Shown piece by piece: positions 1 through 8,032 of a stretch of 37,592 nt of DNA (its first letter is position 1; the number at the start of each line of letters is the position of its first letter). The notes under the pieces were generated by a model. The model was given only the letters and a program-made list of their open reading frames with translations, was not told where the DNA came from and searched no databases. Made by a program: the position numbers and the translations under genes. The stretch spans positions 1-37,592 of the forward strand of contig CAMADY010000017.1 of the NCBI GenBank assembly GCA_945831805.1, in the 5' to 3' direction. This DNA comes from an uncultured Prevotellaceae bacterium (GTDB lineage: Bacteria; Bacteroidota; Bacteroidia; Bacteroidales; Bacteroidaceae).

Positions 1-1
1 C

Positions 2-28
2 GAGATCGAGGTAGAGCAGAAGCTGTAG
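2..28 (+). CDS. C-terminal tail of an upstream gene (partial)
   Basis: One frame reads E-I-E-V-E-Q-K-L and then a stop, and a strong terminator hairpin follows 47 bases later. This fits the last eight residues of a gene that begins outside the window. Its identity cannot be told from eight residues. Another frame runs through the hairpin to about position 135 but would put coding sequence inside the stem, so I prefer this one. Confidence 0.4.
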   Translation, partial: EIEVEQKL

Positions 29-75
29 AATCTTCTGAACTACAGAAAATTCCAAAAGAAATTTCAAAACAAAAT

Positions 76-115
76 AAAGAGAGGTGGAATCCATTGCTGG
101 GTTCCACCTCTCTTT
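76..115 (+). terminator. Intrinsic terminator hairpin
   Basis: A perfect 14-base inverted repeat (76-89 with 102-115) encloses a 12-base loop. The stem begins with AAA and ends with TTT. It sits just after the partial gene at the left edge and would end its transcript. Confidence 0.75.
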
Positions 116-136
116 CTGTAACTCTATATCGTTAAT

Positions 137-235
137 CTACTCCACACCAGGAACGCTGAAGTCAAATCCGAAGACATGCTGTCTGAAGAGCTCGCTTGAC
201 AGACCGTTCTTCCAGAAGAATACATACTGACTATC
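137..235 (-). pseudogene. Remnant of a gene's 3' end
   Basis: On the minus strand an open stretch of 32 codons ends at a proper stop (137-139). It reads like real protein: DSQYVFFWKNGLSSELF, then RQHVFGFDFSVPGVE. An in-frame TAG lies directly upstream at 236-238, and nothing further upstream continues the frame, so this is the tail of a lost gene. The aromatic-rich composition would suit a secreted beta-sheet protein, but I do not recognise the family. Confidence 0.5.
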
Positions 236-327
236 CTAAAAGTGACAACCTTTTTCAGTTAAGTACACCTTTACTTTGTTGCTATATGGAAAATTAGGAG
301 CAAAAAGTAAAAAAAAAGTGCAAATGC

Positions 328-358
328 TTTGTGTAACAGGAAAAAATACGTAACTTTG
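328..358 (+). promoter_or_regulatory. Bacteroidota-type promoter of the sensor/AraC gene
   Basis: TTTG at 328-331 and TAACTTTG at 351-358 are separated by 19 bases, the usual spacing for the primary sigma factor of Bacteroidota. The start codon lies 40 bases downstream of the -7 element. Confidence 0.75.
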
Positions 359-398
359 CATCATTATTACCTATCATAACACATTATTACACCATGCT

Positions 399-2711
399 AT
401 GTCATTGTCAATAAGACTTATACTGATTTTTTTCATTCTTCTCACTACGGTTTCCGCTGTTGCAGATGAGGATAAAGAAACTTTGTACACCACGAAGGAT
501 GGTATGTCAAGCAGCATCTGCAAAGGCGTGGTTCAGGGCAAAGACGGACTTATGTGGTTCGCCACATGGAACGGTCTGGATGTGTTTGACGGTTATCAGT
601 TCAGAAGTGTGAAGGTGAAACCCGGCGATGGTTCTGCATTGACTGACAACAGGATGAGAGGCATCAGGCTTAACAAGGATGGTAACCTGCTGTGCAGAAC
701 CGACAACGGCGTGTTCCTATTCAATACCAGCACTTATACCTTCCTAGAAAAGGTTGAGGATAAAGATTGCCACATCGGTGATTACTGGACAAGGGATATG
801 AACGATACACAATGGAACAGATGGGTTGCAACGGATCATGGAGTAAGAAAGACCTCACACGTTCATTATCCTGCCAAGAAACTTCCAGAAACCAGTGGAC
901 TCTATACACGCGGATTGTGCCTTATGAGCGACAAGACTCTATGGGTATCGACAAGGGATGACCTGACCCTACGCAAGTATGACCTGAAGGGAAATCTGCT
1001 ATCATCACACAATGTACATCAACGGATATACAGAATATTCGAGTCAGCGAGTGGTAATATTTGGTTGGGATGCAAGCCTGGAGCATTGATAAGAACCGAC
1101 AAGAATCTGACGGGGACATTAACGGTATCGTCAGACATCATTTATGATATCAATGAAGATGGCAAGGGCCGCCTGTGGATGGCTGCCTTTGATGGTGGCG
1201 TGAAGGTTTGCTGCAACCCGACAGCAGAGAAACCATCGCTATCAGCATCGTTGGGTGGCACACATGTAAAGTGCATACTTGTAACCAAGAAGGGCACCGT
1301 TGTTGCTTCCACGCGAAACGGAATACTCGTCGGGAAGATAAACGAGAACAGTCCGGAGAAGACAAAGCTGCGCATGCTCTCAAGAAATGGCAACGATGCC
1401 TATAGTTTGGTATCTGATGATGTTTCCAGTATTGAACAAGACAGCAAGGGGAATATCTTTATTGCTACAGAGACCAATGGTATAGATGTGATAAGTGAGG
1501 AGAACCTGATGAGCGCTGCTCCGAGATTCAAACATCTCAACTCCGCAACAAGCGAATTGCCTAAAGACTACTGCATGGCAATAAAGATGATAAACGATAC
1601 CACTCTCATGGTGGTTGGGATTGACAATGTAACCCTCTTCAACCCATACTCCGGCAAAGCCATCAACTATAATGCATCGTTCTTTGACAAGGACTGCAAC
1701 TTTGCGGAGGGTAAGCCGCTGGTGATGCCAGACAAAGGCATTGTCGTGGGAACAGAGAACGGAGCGCTCATGGTAACAGGTCACAGCATGTATTCGCGAG
1801 GAACCATACCATCTCTGCTATGGAAGAGCATAAGGGTGAATGGTGGCAAGGAGGACTTCGTGCGCATAAAGAGTGATAGCCTGACGCTGTCGCAAGAAGA
1901 GCGTGATGTGGTGCTGTCGTTTACCGCAATAGACTATACTAACAACAGCGGGATTCTGTATCGCACAAGAATCAACGGCGGACGTTGGTCTGCTGCCAGC
2001 GCTGCCAGGGAACTGAACATGCTGAATATGACTCCTGGTACATACGTGCTGGAGATTCAATCTACCGACCGTTATGGCAGGTGGGTGGATAATAACCAGC
2101 GTATGACTGTCACTCTGCTTCCCTATTGGTATGAGACATGGTGGGCTTTCATACTGCTGATACTTGCCATCGCTTCTATTGCTGCAGGCATAACGGCTGT
2201 GGTTCTATACATAAGAAGACTGAGACGGCAAAGGAACGAACTCCTGCAGAAGTATCTTGACATTATTGCCACAAAGGATTACCAAGAAGAAACAAAGACC
2301 GTTCAGGAGGTTTCAGAAGAAGAGTCTTCGGTAGAGGAAGGGGAAACTACTCCGCTTTCAGAAACTGCAAATGATTTCTCCATAAGTAAGGCGGACGAGA
2401 AATTCCTTGACAAGGTACGTCTGTATATAGAGGAAAATATAGGCAACAGCGAAGCCAACATAGACAACATGGCTTCTTTTACCGCTACATCCCGAAGCAC
2501 CCTGAACAGGCGTCTGAAGTCTCTCCTTGGTGTCACGGCTATGCAACTGCTTATTGATACACGATTGAAGAGGGCTCGCCATCTGTTGACTAATGGTGAC
2601 TTCTCGGTCACGGAGGTGGCATACAAATGCGGTTATGAGGATGTGCATTACTTCTCCAAGGCATATAAGAAGAAGTTTAATGAACCACCAACCCTGACTA
2701 TAGCAAACTAA
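399..2711 (+). CDS. Membrane-spanning sensor fused to AraC-type DNA-binding domain (HTCS-like, no kinase)
   Basis: The 770-residue protein begins with a signal or anchor segment (residues 5-22). A long periplasmic part follows with beta-propeller repeats of the two-component-regulator-propeller type (for example GKDGLMWFATWNGLDVFDG near residue 48 and GKGRLWMAAFDGGV near 254), then a Y_Y_Y-type Ig-like domain at about 490-580. A membrane helix lies at about 585-608. A short charged linker leads straight to an AraC helix-turn-helix domain (about 670-770, with ATSRSTLNRRLKSL and VTEVAYKCGYEDVHYFSKAYKKKFN). Hybrid two-component regulators of polysaccharide loci share this sensor, but this protein has no histidine kinase or receiver domain, so it resembles a SusR-type direct sensor-regulator. 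The ATG at 394 gives a frame that stops at once, so 399 is the start. The target is unknown; glycan-use genes left of the window or the facing GH95 gene are candidates. Confidence 0.85.
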   Translation: MSLSIRLILIFFILLTTVSAVADEDKETLYTTKDGMSSSICKGVVQGKDGLMWFATWNGLDVFDGYQFRSVKVKPGDGSALTDNRMRGIRLNKDGNLLCRTDNGVFLFNTSTYTFLEKVEDKDCHIGDYWTRDMNDTQWNRWVATDHGVRKTSHVHYPAKKLPETSGLYTRGLCLMSDKTLWVSTRDDLTLRKYDLKGNLLSSHNVHQRIYRIFESASGNIWLGCKPGALIRTDKNLTGTLTVSSDIIYDINEDGKGRLWMAAFDGGVKVCCNPTAEKPSLSASLGGTHVKCILVTKKGTVVASTRNGILVGKINENSPEKTKLRMLSRNGNDAYSLVSDDVSSIEQDSKGNIFIATETNGIDVISEENLMSAAPRFKHLNSATSELPKDYCMAIKMINDTTLMVVGIDNVTLFNPYSGKAINYNASFFDKDCNFAEGKPLVMPDKGIVVGTENGALMVTGHSMYSRGTIPSLLWKSIRVNGGKEDFVRIKSDSLTLSQEERDVVLSFTAIDYTNNSGILYRTRINGGRWSAASAARELNMLNMTPGTYVLEIQSTDRYGRWVDNNQRMTVTLLPYWYETWWAFILLILAIASIAAGITAVVLYIRRLRRQRNELLQKYLDIIATKDYQEETKTVQEVSEEESSVEEGETTPLSETANDFSISKADEKFLDKVRLYIEENIGNSEANIDNMASFTATSRSTLNRRLKSLLGVTAMQLLIDTRLKRARHLLTNGDFSVTEVAYKCGYEDVHYFSKAYKKKFNEPPTLTIAN

Positions 2712-2714
2712 ACA

Positions 2715-2761
2715 AAAGGGGGTGTCAAGTTATAGTTTTTGCTATACTTGACACCCCCTTT
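2715..2761. terminator. Bidirectional terminator between convergent genes
   Basis: The arms 2715-2730 and 2746-2761 form a GC-rich inverted repeat ending in AAA/TTT, with a few further pairs toward the loop. It lies between the sensor/AraC gene and the GH95 gene, which converge here, and can serve both. Confidence 0.8.
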
Positions 2762-2786
2762 GATTTATATTTACCTATGGCGTTTT

Positions 2787-5700
2787 TTACTTTTTAACAG
2801 ATTTCATATCCTGTGTTACTACGATGCCCTTGTAGCCATTTGATACTGGTACTCCTGCAATGTTGTAATGTTTCTTACCATCTGTCTTTATGTTGCTGAA
2901 TGCTGTAATTACAGACGTTGGAATATTAACATCCTGCAATTCTACCTCCTGGCCTGCTGTTGTTGGTATATCATAGAGGTAAGTGACAGGCAATGTTGTC
3001 TGTGGTATCTTTGACTCATTAACTACGATTGCCTTTGGCATTACGTATGGCTGCATCAGGTCATTGCTGTTGCTGCCTGTTGCCTGCTTCAACCCTGTGC
3101 CGTCAGTCATCTTGAGCTGAGTGTTGCTACGCAGACGCAGATTGCCTCCAATTGTTGACTTTATCTTTACTGAGACAATCTTGCCCATCTTCCACTTCAT
3201 GTCTGTGATAACGAATCCGCCACGTGAGCGTAGTCCCTGAACCTCACCTTCTGACCATGCTGATGGCAATGCTGGCAAGAGATGTACGAAACCTGCATGT
3301 GACTGCAGAAGCATCTCGGCTATGCCTGCACAGCAACCGAAGTTACCATCAATCTGGAATGGCGCATGCGCATCAAACATATTAGCGTATGTACCGCCGT
3401 CAGGATCGTTCATCGTAATGTTAGGGTCAACAAGTCGCAACTGGTTTTTGATGATATCCAGTGCGTGGTCACCATCAAGCATGCGAGCCCACTGGCATAC
3501 CTTCCAACCCATAGACCATCCGCGTGCTGCATCACCACGACCTACGAGAGACTTATGTACACCCTGGTATATTGTGGCATCAACATACGGTGACACCTGA
3601 TTGCCTGGATATGCTCCCCACAGATGAGAGAGGTGGCGGTGTGAACTGTTTTCACGATCCCAGTCTTCCTGCCATTCCTGTACCTGTCCGTATTTGCCTA
3701 TTTTGTATGGTGTGAGCTTTGCCTTCAATGCATCAAGTTCCTGAGCAAACGACTCATCAGTATCAAGTGCGCGTGCTGCCATAGCAGTATTCTTCAGTAT
3801 GTCATACACCATCTGATTGTCCATCGCCACACCACCGAAGAGTGCACAGTTCATCACCTTGCCTTCTTCGTTAGTGTACTTGTCAAGACCAGGATGATTC
3901 TCTGGTGAGTTTGAAGGACATACAACCATATATCCTGTGTTAGGGTCCTTGACGAGGAAGTCCTGGAAGAACTGTGCGCAGCCTTTCATTACAGGATAAA
4001 CCTCTGCAAGATACTGCTTGTTGCCAGAGAAGAGATATTTCTCCCAAAGGTGTGAGCAGAACCATGCGTTGCATGTAGGCCATACGCCAACGGCTCCGTT
4101 GTCAACAGCTCCCGTGGTGCGCCAGATGTCTGTATTGTGGTGCATTGCCCAACCACGGGCACCATACATCTCCTGTGCAGTCTGCTGACCAGTCACGCTG
4201 ACATCCTTCACCATCTGTATGAACGGATCATGGCACTCGGAGAGGTTTGCCACCTCAGCAGGCCAGTAGTTCATCTCCACATTGATGTTGGTGGTGTATT
4301 TTGAATCCCACGCAGGATACTGGCGGGCATTAGGATTCCATATACCCTGAAGGTTGGCAGGTTGTGTGCCTGGCTGTGAAGAAGAGATAAGCAGATAACG
4401 TCCGAACTGGAAGTAGTTGGATACAAGTCCTGGGTCATTACCCTTTGAACGGAATTCCTTGATACGTGTCTCTGTGTCCTTCTTCTCCTGTTCATCGTTG
4501 CTGCCAAGGTCGAGGTTCACGCGAGAGAACTGCTCCTGGTACTTAGATGTGTGGTCAGCGAGAGTTGAAGCGTAGGTCTTGTCCTTGCCAAGATAGTCGC
4601 TGATGTACCGCAAAGCCTTTGCCTCGGCATCAGCACTGATGTCGTTATAGTTTACAAAGTTTGTTGCGGAAGATATAACGATGGTAGCTGCGTCGGCATT
4701 GCTCACGGCAATGGTAGGTGCTTTCGGATTTCCAGCCACGAGGTCTGCCTGCATTACGTTCTGCGTACCCGTAGCCGACTGCGTACCGCCTTCGTTGATT
4801 ACCTTTACGAATGTGTAGCACGAGAGTTTGTTGTCAACATTCTCCGACTGCGCTCTTGCTGGAATGAGTGATGCCTCCAGCATACCGTCGGTTGTGATGC
4901 GGTTTACGTCGAGCTTTGCCATGTTTGTTTTTACAGGTGCGGCATAGCAAACGTCGAAGTTGAGTTTTCCTGGTTCTGATGCCTCAAGGCGCATTATGGT
5001 TACGTTGTCTTCGAACGAAGTGAAGACTGTGCGTGTGTATGTCACGCCGCCAACGATGTATGAGGTCGTTGCTGTGGCATTGTTCATATCGAGTGAACGC
5101 ACATATGCCTGAGCATCACTCGCATCAGCCGTCTGACCAGCCTCGGCATAGTTAAAGCGATGTCCTGGAAAACCTACGAGGAGACAGCCTGCAGCCTGAT
5201 ACTGAGCGCCATGCGATGCCTGCGACATCCAGTTCGGAATGGCGAGTTTCTGTGCAGAGACATAGTCCTTGTTGAATATATACTGCTGTACAGCAGAGAG
5301 TACACCCTTTGCATTGGCGTTGTGATTGCGGTTAGGCGACTGTCCCCAGAAGGTGTCTTCGTTCAGCTGAAGGGTATCACATGCCACACTGCCGCTGACC
5401 ATTGCACCAAGGCGTCCGTTGCCAAGTGGCAGCTGTTCTTCCCAATACATTGCCGGACGATGATACCACAGACGGTTTTTACTTTCAAGGATAGGCGATG
5501 GTACAGGACGTGTATCGGATGTAGTGAACGAGATGCTCACTGGTTCTGCAAGTACATTGCCGGCAAGGTCTGAGAGACTGTTTGCAGGAATGGTGAGAGT
5601 ATATGATGTGGTGAGATCCAATTCCTCGTAACCTACCACTACCTTGTTTATATTTATTATAGGCACTATAGTCTGACTATTGCCCGTAGTATTGTTCTTC

Positions 5701-6509
5701 AATATAGCAGATGCACCAGTCTTGAGTGTAACTCCCTCGTTGAAGATCAGAATGGCGCTGCCTGTAGGCATCACGTTTTCCGCACCATCAGTAGGCGAAC
5801 TGCTTTCCAACTTTGGCGCTTGAGTGTCTTCTGCAAGGATATTCACATACTTAAGGTTATAGTTGCTTGTCTTCTTTGCTGACTGGATAAGCAGACGGAT
5901 GATCAGCTTATCCTTATTGTCGGCATCAAGGTCATAGTTTGCATCAACGTACGTGTTCCAGTGTGAGCCAGAGGTGTAGTCATTGAGTACGGTCCAGTTC
6001 TCTCCTCCGTCAACGGAATAGACTACACCGAACTTTGTTGCAGAACTCGAACCGTCGCCGATGGCGAAGTTAAGTTTGATGTTCTTCAGCGAAGTCGTCG
6101 GCATGGAGATTTCAAAGTACTGGTCGTGCATGTTGCCATACTGATAGTCCTCCTTAGCGGTAAACTTGTTGGTAGAGGCAGTGTTCAGACGTAACAGATA
6201 ATTAGGTGTAGAACCGCTGCTTGTCACCTGCCATTTGCCGTCACTGGTATGCACTGTTACATAACAGTCTTCCGGTAAAAGTGCACACTCATTAGGAATA
6301 AATACTGGTTGCATGCTCTTCCATGCAACGTTGGCAATCTGTGCCCAACCTAAATCGTTAGGTTTGTAGGTAGCAATGGTGCCGCTCTTCTCAACATCGT
6401 AGCCTGTACTGAAGAACCATTTTGCCACCACACTCTGACTGGCAAACACTGAGATCGTAGTACTGAGCATTGCCAACATTAACGTCAGTTTAACAATTGT
6501 CTTTCTCAT
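2787..6509 (-). CDS. Secreted GH95-family glycoside hydrolase (alpha-L-fucosidase type)
   Basis: The 1240-residue protein has a signal peptide (residues 1-23, ending SVFA). A beta-sandwich domain follows (about 25-230), then a Big_5/Ig-like domain (about 232-335, containing SPTDGAENVMPTGSAILIFNE), then the GH95 module (about 345-1150). The family's N-terminal signature RPAMYWEEQLPLGNGRLGAM is present. The residues known to matter in GH95 are visible: the NIN motif in TTNINVEMNYWPAE (about 740), SPSNSPENH with a glutamate (about 868), and DGNFG (about 1053). GH95 members cleave alpha-1,2-linked L-fucose, and some act on L-galactose; which applies here cannot be read from sequence. The last residues (HYNIAGVPVSNGYKGIVV) resemble the short tail on many secreted Prevotella proteins and may be a sorting signal (inference). 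The length is greater than the family's usual 750-900 because of the added N-terminal domains. Confidence 0.9.
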   Translation of the reverse strand: MRKTIVKLTLMLAMLSTTISVFASQSVVAKWFFSTGYDVEKSGTIATYKPNDLGWAQIANVAWKSMQPVFIPNECALLPEDCYVTVHTSDGKWQVTSSGSTPNYLLRLNTASTNKFTAKEDYQYGNMHDQYFEISMPTTSLKNIKLNFAIGDGSSSATKFGVVYSVDGGENWTVLNDYTSGSHWNTYVDANYDLDADNKDKLIIRLLIQSAKKTSNYNLKYVNILAEDTQAPKLESSSPTDGAENVMPTGSAILIFNEGVTLKTGASAILKNNTTGNSQTIVPIININKVVVGYEELDLTTSYTLTIPANSLSDLAGNVLAEPVSISFTTSDTRPVPSPILESKNRLWYHRPAMYWEEQLPLGNGRLGAMVSGSVACDTLQLNEDTFWGQSPNRNHNANAKGVLSAVQQYIFNKDYVSAQKLAIPNWMSQASHGAQYQAAGCLLVGFPGHRFNYAEAGQTADASDAQAYVRSLDMNNATATTSYIVGGVTYTRTVFTSFEDNVTIMRLEASEPGKLNFDVCYAAPVKTNMAKLDVNRITTDGMLEASLIPARAQSENVDNKLSCYTFVKVINEGGTQSATGTQNVMQADLVAGNPKAPTIAVSNADAATIVISSATNFVNYNDISADAEAKALRYISDYLGKDKTYASTLADHTSKYQEQFSRVNLDLGSNDEQEKKDTETRIKEFRSKGNDPGLVSNYFQFGRYLLISSSQPGTQPANLQGIWNPNARQYPAWDSKYTTNINVEMNYWPAEVANLSECHDPFIQMVKDVSVTGQQTAQEMYGARGWAMHHNTDIWRTTGAVDNGAVGVWPTCNAWFCSHLWEKYLFSGNKQYLAEVYPVMKGCAQFFQDFLVKDPNTGYMVVCPSNSPENHPGLDKYTNEEGKVMNCALFGGVAMDNQMVYDILKNTAMAARALDTDESFAQELDALKAKLTPYKIGKYGQVQEWQEDWDRENSSHRHLSHLWGAYPGNQVSPYVDATIYQGVHKSLVGRGDAARGWSMGWKVCQWARMLDGDHALDIIKNQLRLVDPNITMNDPDGGTYANMFDAHAPFQIDGNFGCCAGIAEMLLQSHAGFVHLLPALPSAWSEGEVQGLRSRGGFVITDMKWKMGKIVSVKIKSTIGGNLRLRSNTQLKMTDGTGLKQATGSNSNDLMQPYVMPKAIVVNESKIPQTTLPVTYLYDIPTTAGQEVELQDVNIPTSVITAFSNIKTDGKKHYNIAGVPVSNGYKGIVVTQDMKSVKK

Positions 6510-6561
6510 TTTTTTTATGATTTGTAAAAAATAGTATATGGTTTTTACTGTAATTTGACTG

Positions 6562-6569
6562 CAAAATTA
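6562..6569 (-). promoter_or_regulatory. Likely -7 element of the GH95 gene
   Basis: The minus strand reads TAATTTTG here, matching TAnnTTTG, 53 bases upstream of the GH95 start codon. I see no TTTG at the usual distance upstream, so the call is moderate. Confidence 0.5.
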
Positions 6570-6984
6570 GTCAATTACCATATATTTCATTTGTAAAAAA
6601 GACGCACAAGCAGGAAAAAAAGTGCAAAAAGAAAAAAGCAAAGAAAATTCACAGATCAAGAGTATATTATCTTAGACTTTTCATGACAAATTGTGATGGA
6701 AAGTTTTCTTTTATCAACGTCTAACCATACAAAATGATTATGAGACCAAGTAAACCGACGCAGAGACCTGCGGGGCTCTTACTGTTTTATGACTACAGAT
6801 GTTTTGAGAGATTGTTGTTGGTTCTGCTATTCGCTTTAAAATATAACATAAACTATCACTGATACTCTACATGAATACATAGGGTATCAAGGGGAGACTG
6901 AAATAGTTTGTTTCTTCACTCATTGTTTATTAGTGAAGGTGTTCAGGCGAGCAAGCTCGGAGTCCGCATTGTTTTCGCAGAGCA
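6570..6984. other. Gene-free stretch upstream of the GH95 gene
   Basis: About 400 AT-rich bases with stops in all frames and no protein-like ORF. The only structure I see is a weak hairpin around 6915-6945, made of CTTCACT and AGTGAAG with an 11-base loop. I can assign nothing to the rest. Confidence 0.5.
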
Positions 6985-7018
6985 TTAAAAAAGGACTTAC
7001 GATTTCTCGTAAGTCCTT
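6985..7018 (-). terminator. Terminator after the Met-tRNA
   Basis: The arms 6991-7002 and 7007-7018 pair perfectly over 12 bases around a 4-base loop. On the minus strand the stem is followed by a run of T (complement of 6985-6992). It lies just beyond the 3' end of the tRNA gene. Confidence 0.85.
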
Positions 7019-7029
7019 GATTTTTAATG

Positions 7030-7103
7030 TAGCGGGAATGGGCTACGATCCCATGACCTCCGGATTATGAATCCGACGCTCTAACCAACTGAGCTATCCC
7101 GCC
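7030..7103 (-). tRNA. tRNA-Met (anticodon CAT)
   Basis: The minus strand folds into a full cloverleaf of 74 bases: acceptor stem GGCGGGA/TCCCGCT (the outermost pair is G-U), D stem GCTC/GAGC, anticodon stem TCGGA/TCCGG with loop TTCATAA, and T stem ATGGG/CCCAT. The anticodon is CAT, and overall it looks like an elongator Met-tRNA rather than the initiator, since the first pair is not a C-A mismatch. CCA is not encoded. The T loop reads ATCGTAG in place of the usual TTCRANN, so positions 54 and 58 are A and U, swapped relative to the normal U54-A58 pair. A CAT anticodon could also mean Ile-tRNA with lysidine, but the stems look like Met. Confidence 0.9.
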
Positions 7104-7291
7104 AACAACTAATTGAGAAGACCGAAAAGGTGATTGACTCATGACTGAGCTTCACCAAGAAAGGCGAAGGTTTTCTCGAATTGCGGTGCAAAGGTACAAA
7201 GAAAAAATGAGTTGTGCAAATTTTTTTGAAGAAAAATGTGTGTGAGGTGGTGTTTTTTTGATAGGAAGGGGGATAATTCCGATTTTTTTGT

Positions 7292-7299
7292 TATATTTG
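7292..7299 (+). promoter_or_regulatory. -7 element before the hypothetical gene at 7382
   Basis: TATATTTG matches TAnnTTTG. Transcription from here would give a leader of roughly 75 bases if translation begins at 7382. No upstream TTTG at 19-20 bases is seen. Confidence 0.5.
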
Positions 7300-7381
7300 C
7301 AGTGATAATGACTCATGATGGAACGCTTTGAAAGTGGTTCGGAATGGTATTTATAACCTTAAAGTAATAAATGTTAGAAGA

Positions 7382-7975
7382 ATGATATACTCTTTTGCTC
7401 CTAAGGGCGACCACCTTACTATTTATAAGGGAAAGAAGAAGGTGCACACGCCGAATGGTAACATCGTGACGACGAAGGATGAGGCTCTGGCGCAGCGTCT
7501 GGTGGCGGAACTGGAGGTGGAGACGGACTATACGTCGCCTGCCAGTGTGCTCTGCTACCACTATACGCTCTGCGACCTCACGGCGCAGTATGTCCGCGAG
7601 GACGTGATGGAGGATCTCAGGGTCTGCTGCCGTGAGAACATGGAGGATGATCCTCTGCTGACATTCCGCGAGGGAGATACGGAGCCGGACGATATTGCGA
7701 CTCGCCTGATAGTGAATATGACGAATGCGGCGAAGGGCATGACGCTGGAACAGCTTGTGGCGGTAATCGTGATGTACTGCTCGTTTGATACTCTCGCCAT
7801 GACGTGGCATATCATTACGGACATCATAGAGAAGCCCGAGGAGGAGTTTGAGGCAAATGTTGAGTCGTTCGTCGAGGATCTTCGCCAGTTCTGCAAGGAT
7901 GAGGAGGGCATGGCTTGTCCGAAAAATATGGCGGAAGTGATTAAAACTTTCGATTACTATTATCGTATAAAGTAA
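7382..7975 (+). CDS. Hypothetical cytoplasmic protein, possible distant ATP12-like resemblance
   Basis: I do not firmly recognise this 197-residue protein. It is soluble, acidic and largely helical in its C-terminal half, with no signal peptide or membrane segment. The frame is open from a TTG at 7328, but ATG 7382 (M-I-Y-S-F-A-P-K-G-D) gives a natural N-terminus, so I chose it. Residues about 14-45 (YKGKKKVHTPNGNIVTTKDEAL, then AQRLVAELE) resemble the opening of the F1-ATPase assembly chaperone ATP12, which has a G-(R/K)-x-x-x-TP-x-GN-x-L ... ALA ... VAAEW pattern. That likeness is my reading, not a search result. The GH30 gene follows after 57 bases on the same strand and could be co-transcribed. 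Confidence 0.7.
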   Translation: MIYSFAPKGDHLTIYKGKKKVHTPNGNIVTTKDEALAQRLVAELEVETDYTSPASVLCYHYTLCDLTAQYVREDVMEDLRVCCRENMEDDPLLTFREGDTEPDDIATRLIVNMTNAAKGMTLEQLVAVIVMYCSFDTLAMTWHIITDIIEKPEEEFEANVESFVEDLRQFCKDEEGMACPKNMAEVIKTFDYYYRIK

Positions 7976-8032
7976 AAAATAACCAATTGTTTGGAAATCT
8001 TACCTTAAGACAAAAAGTAGTCAACAACGGAA

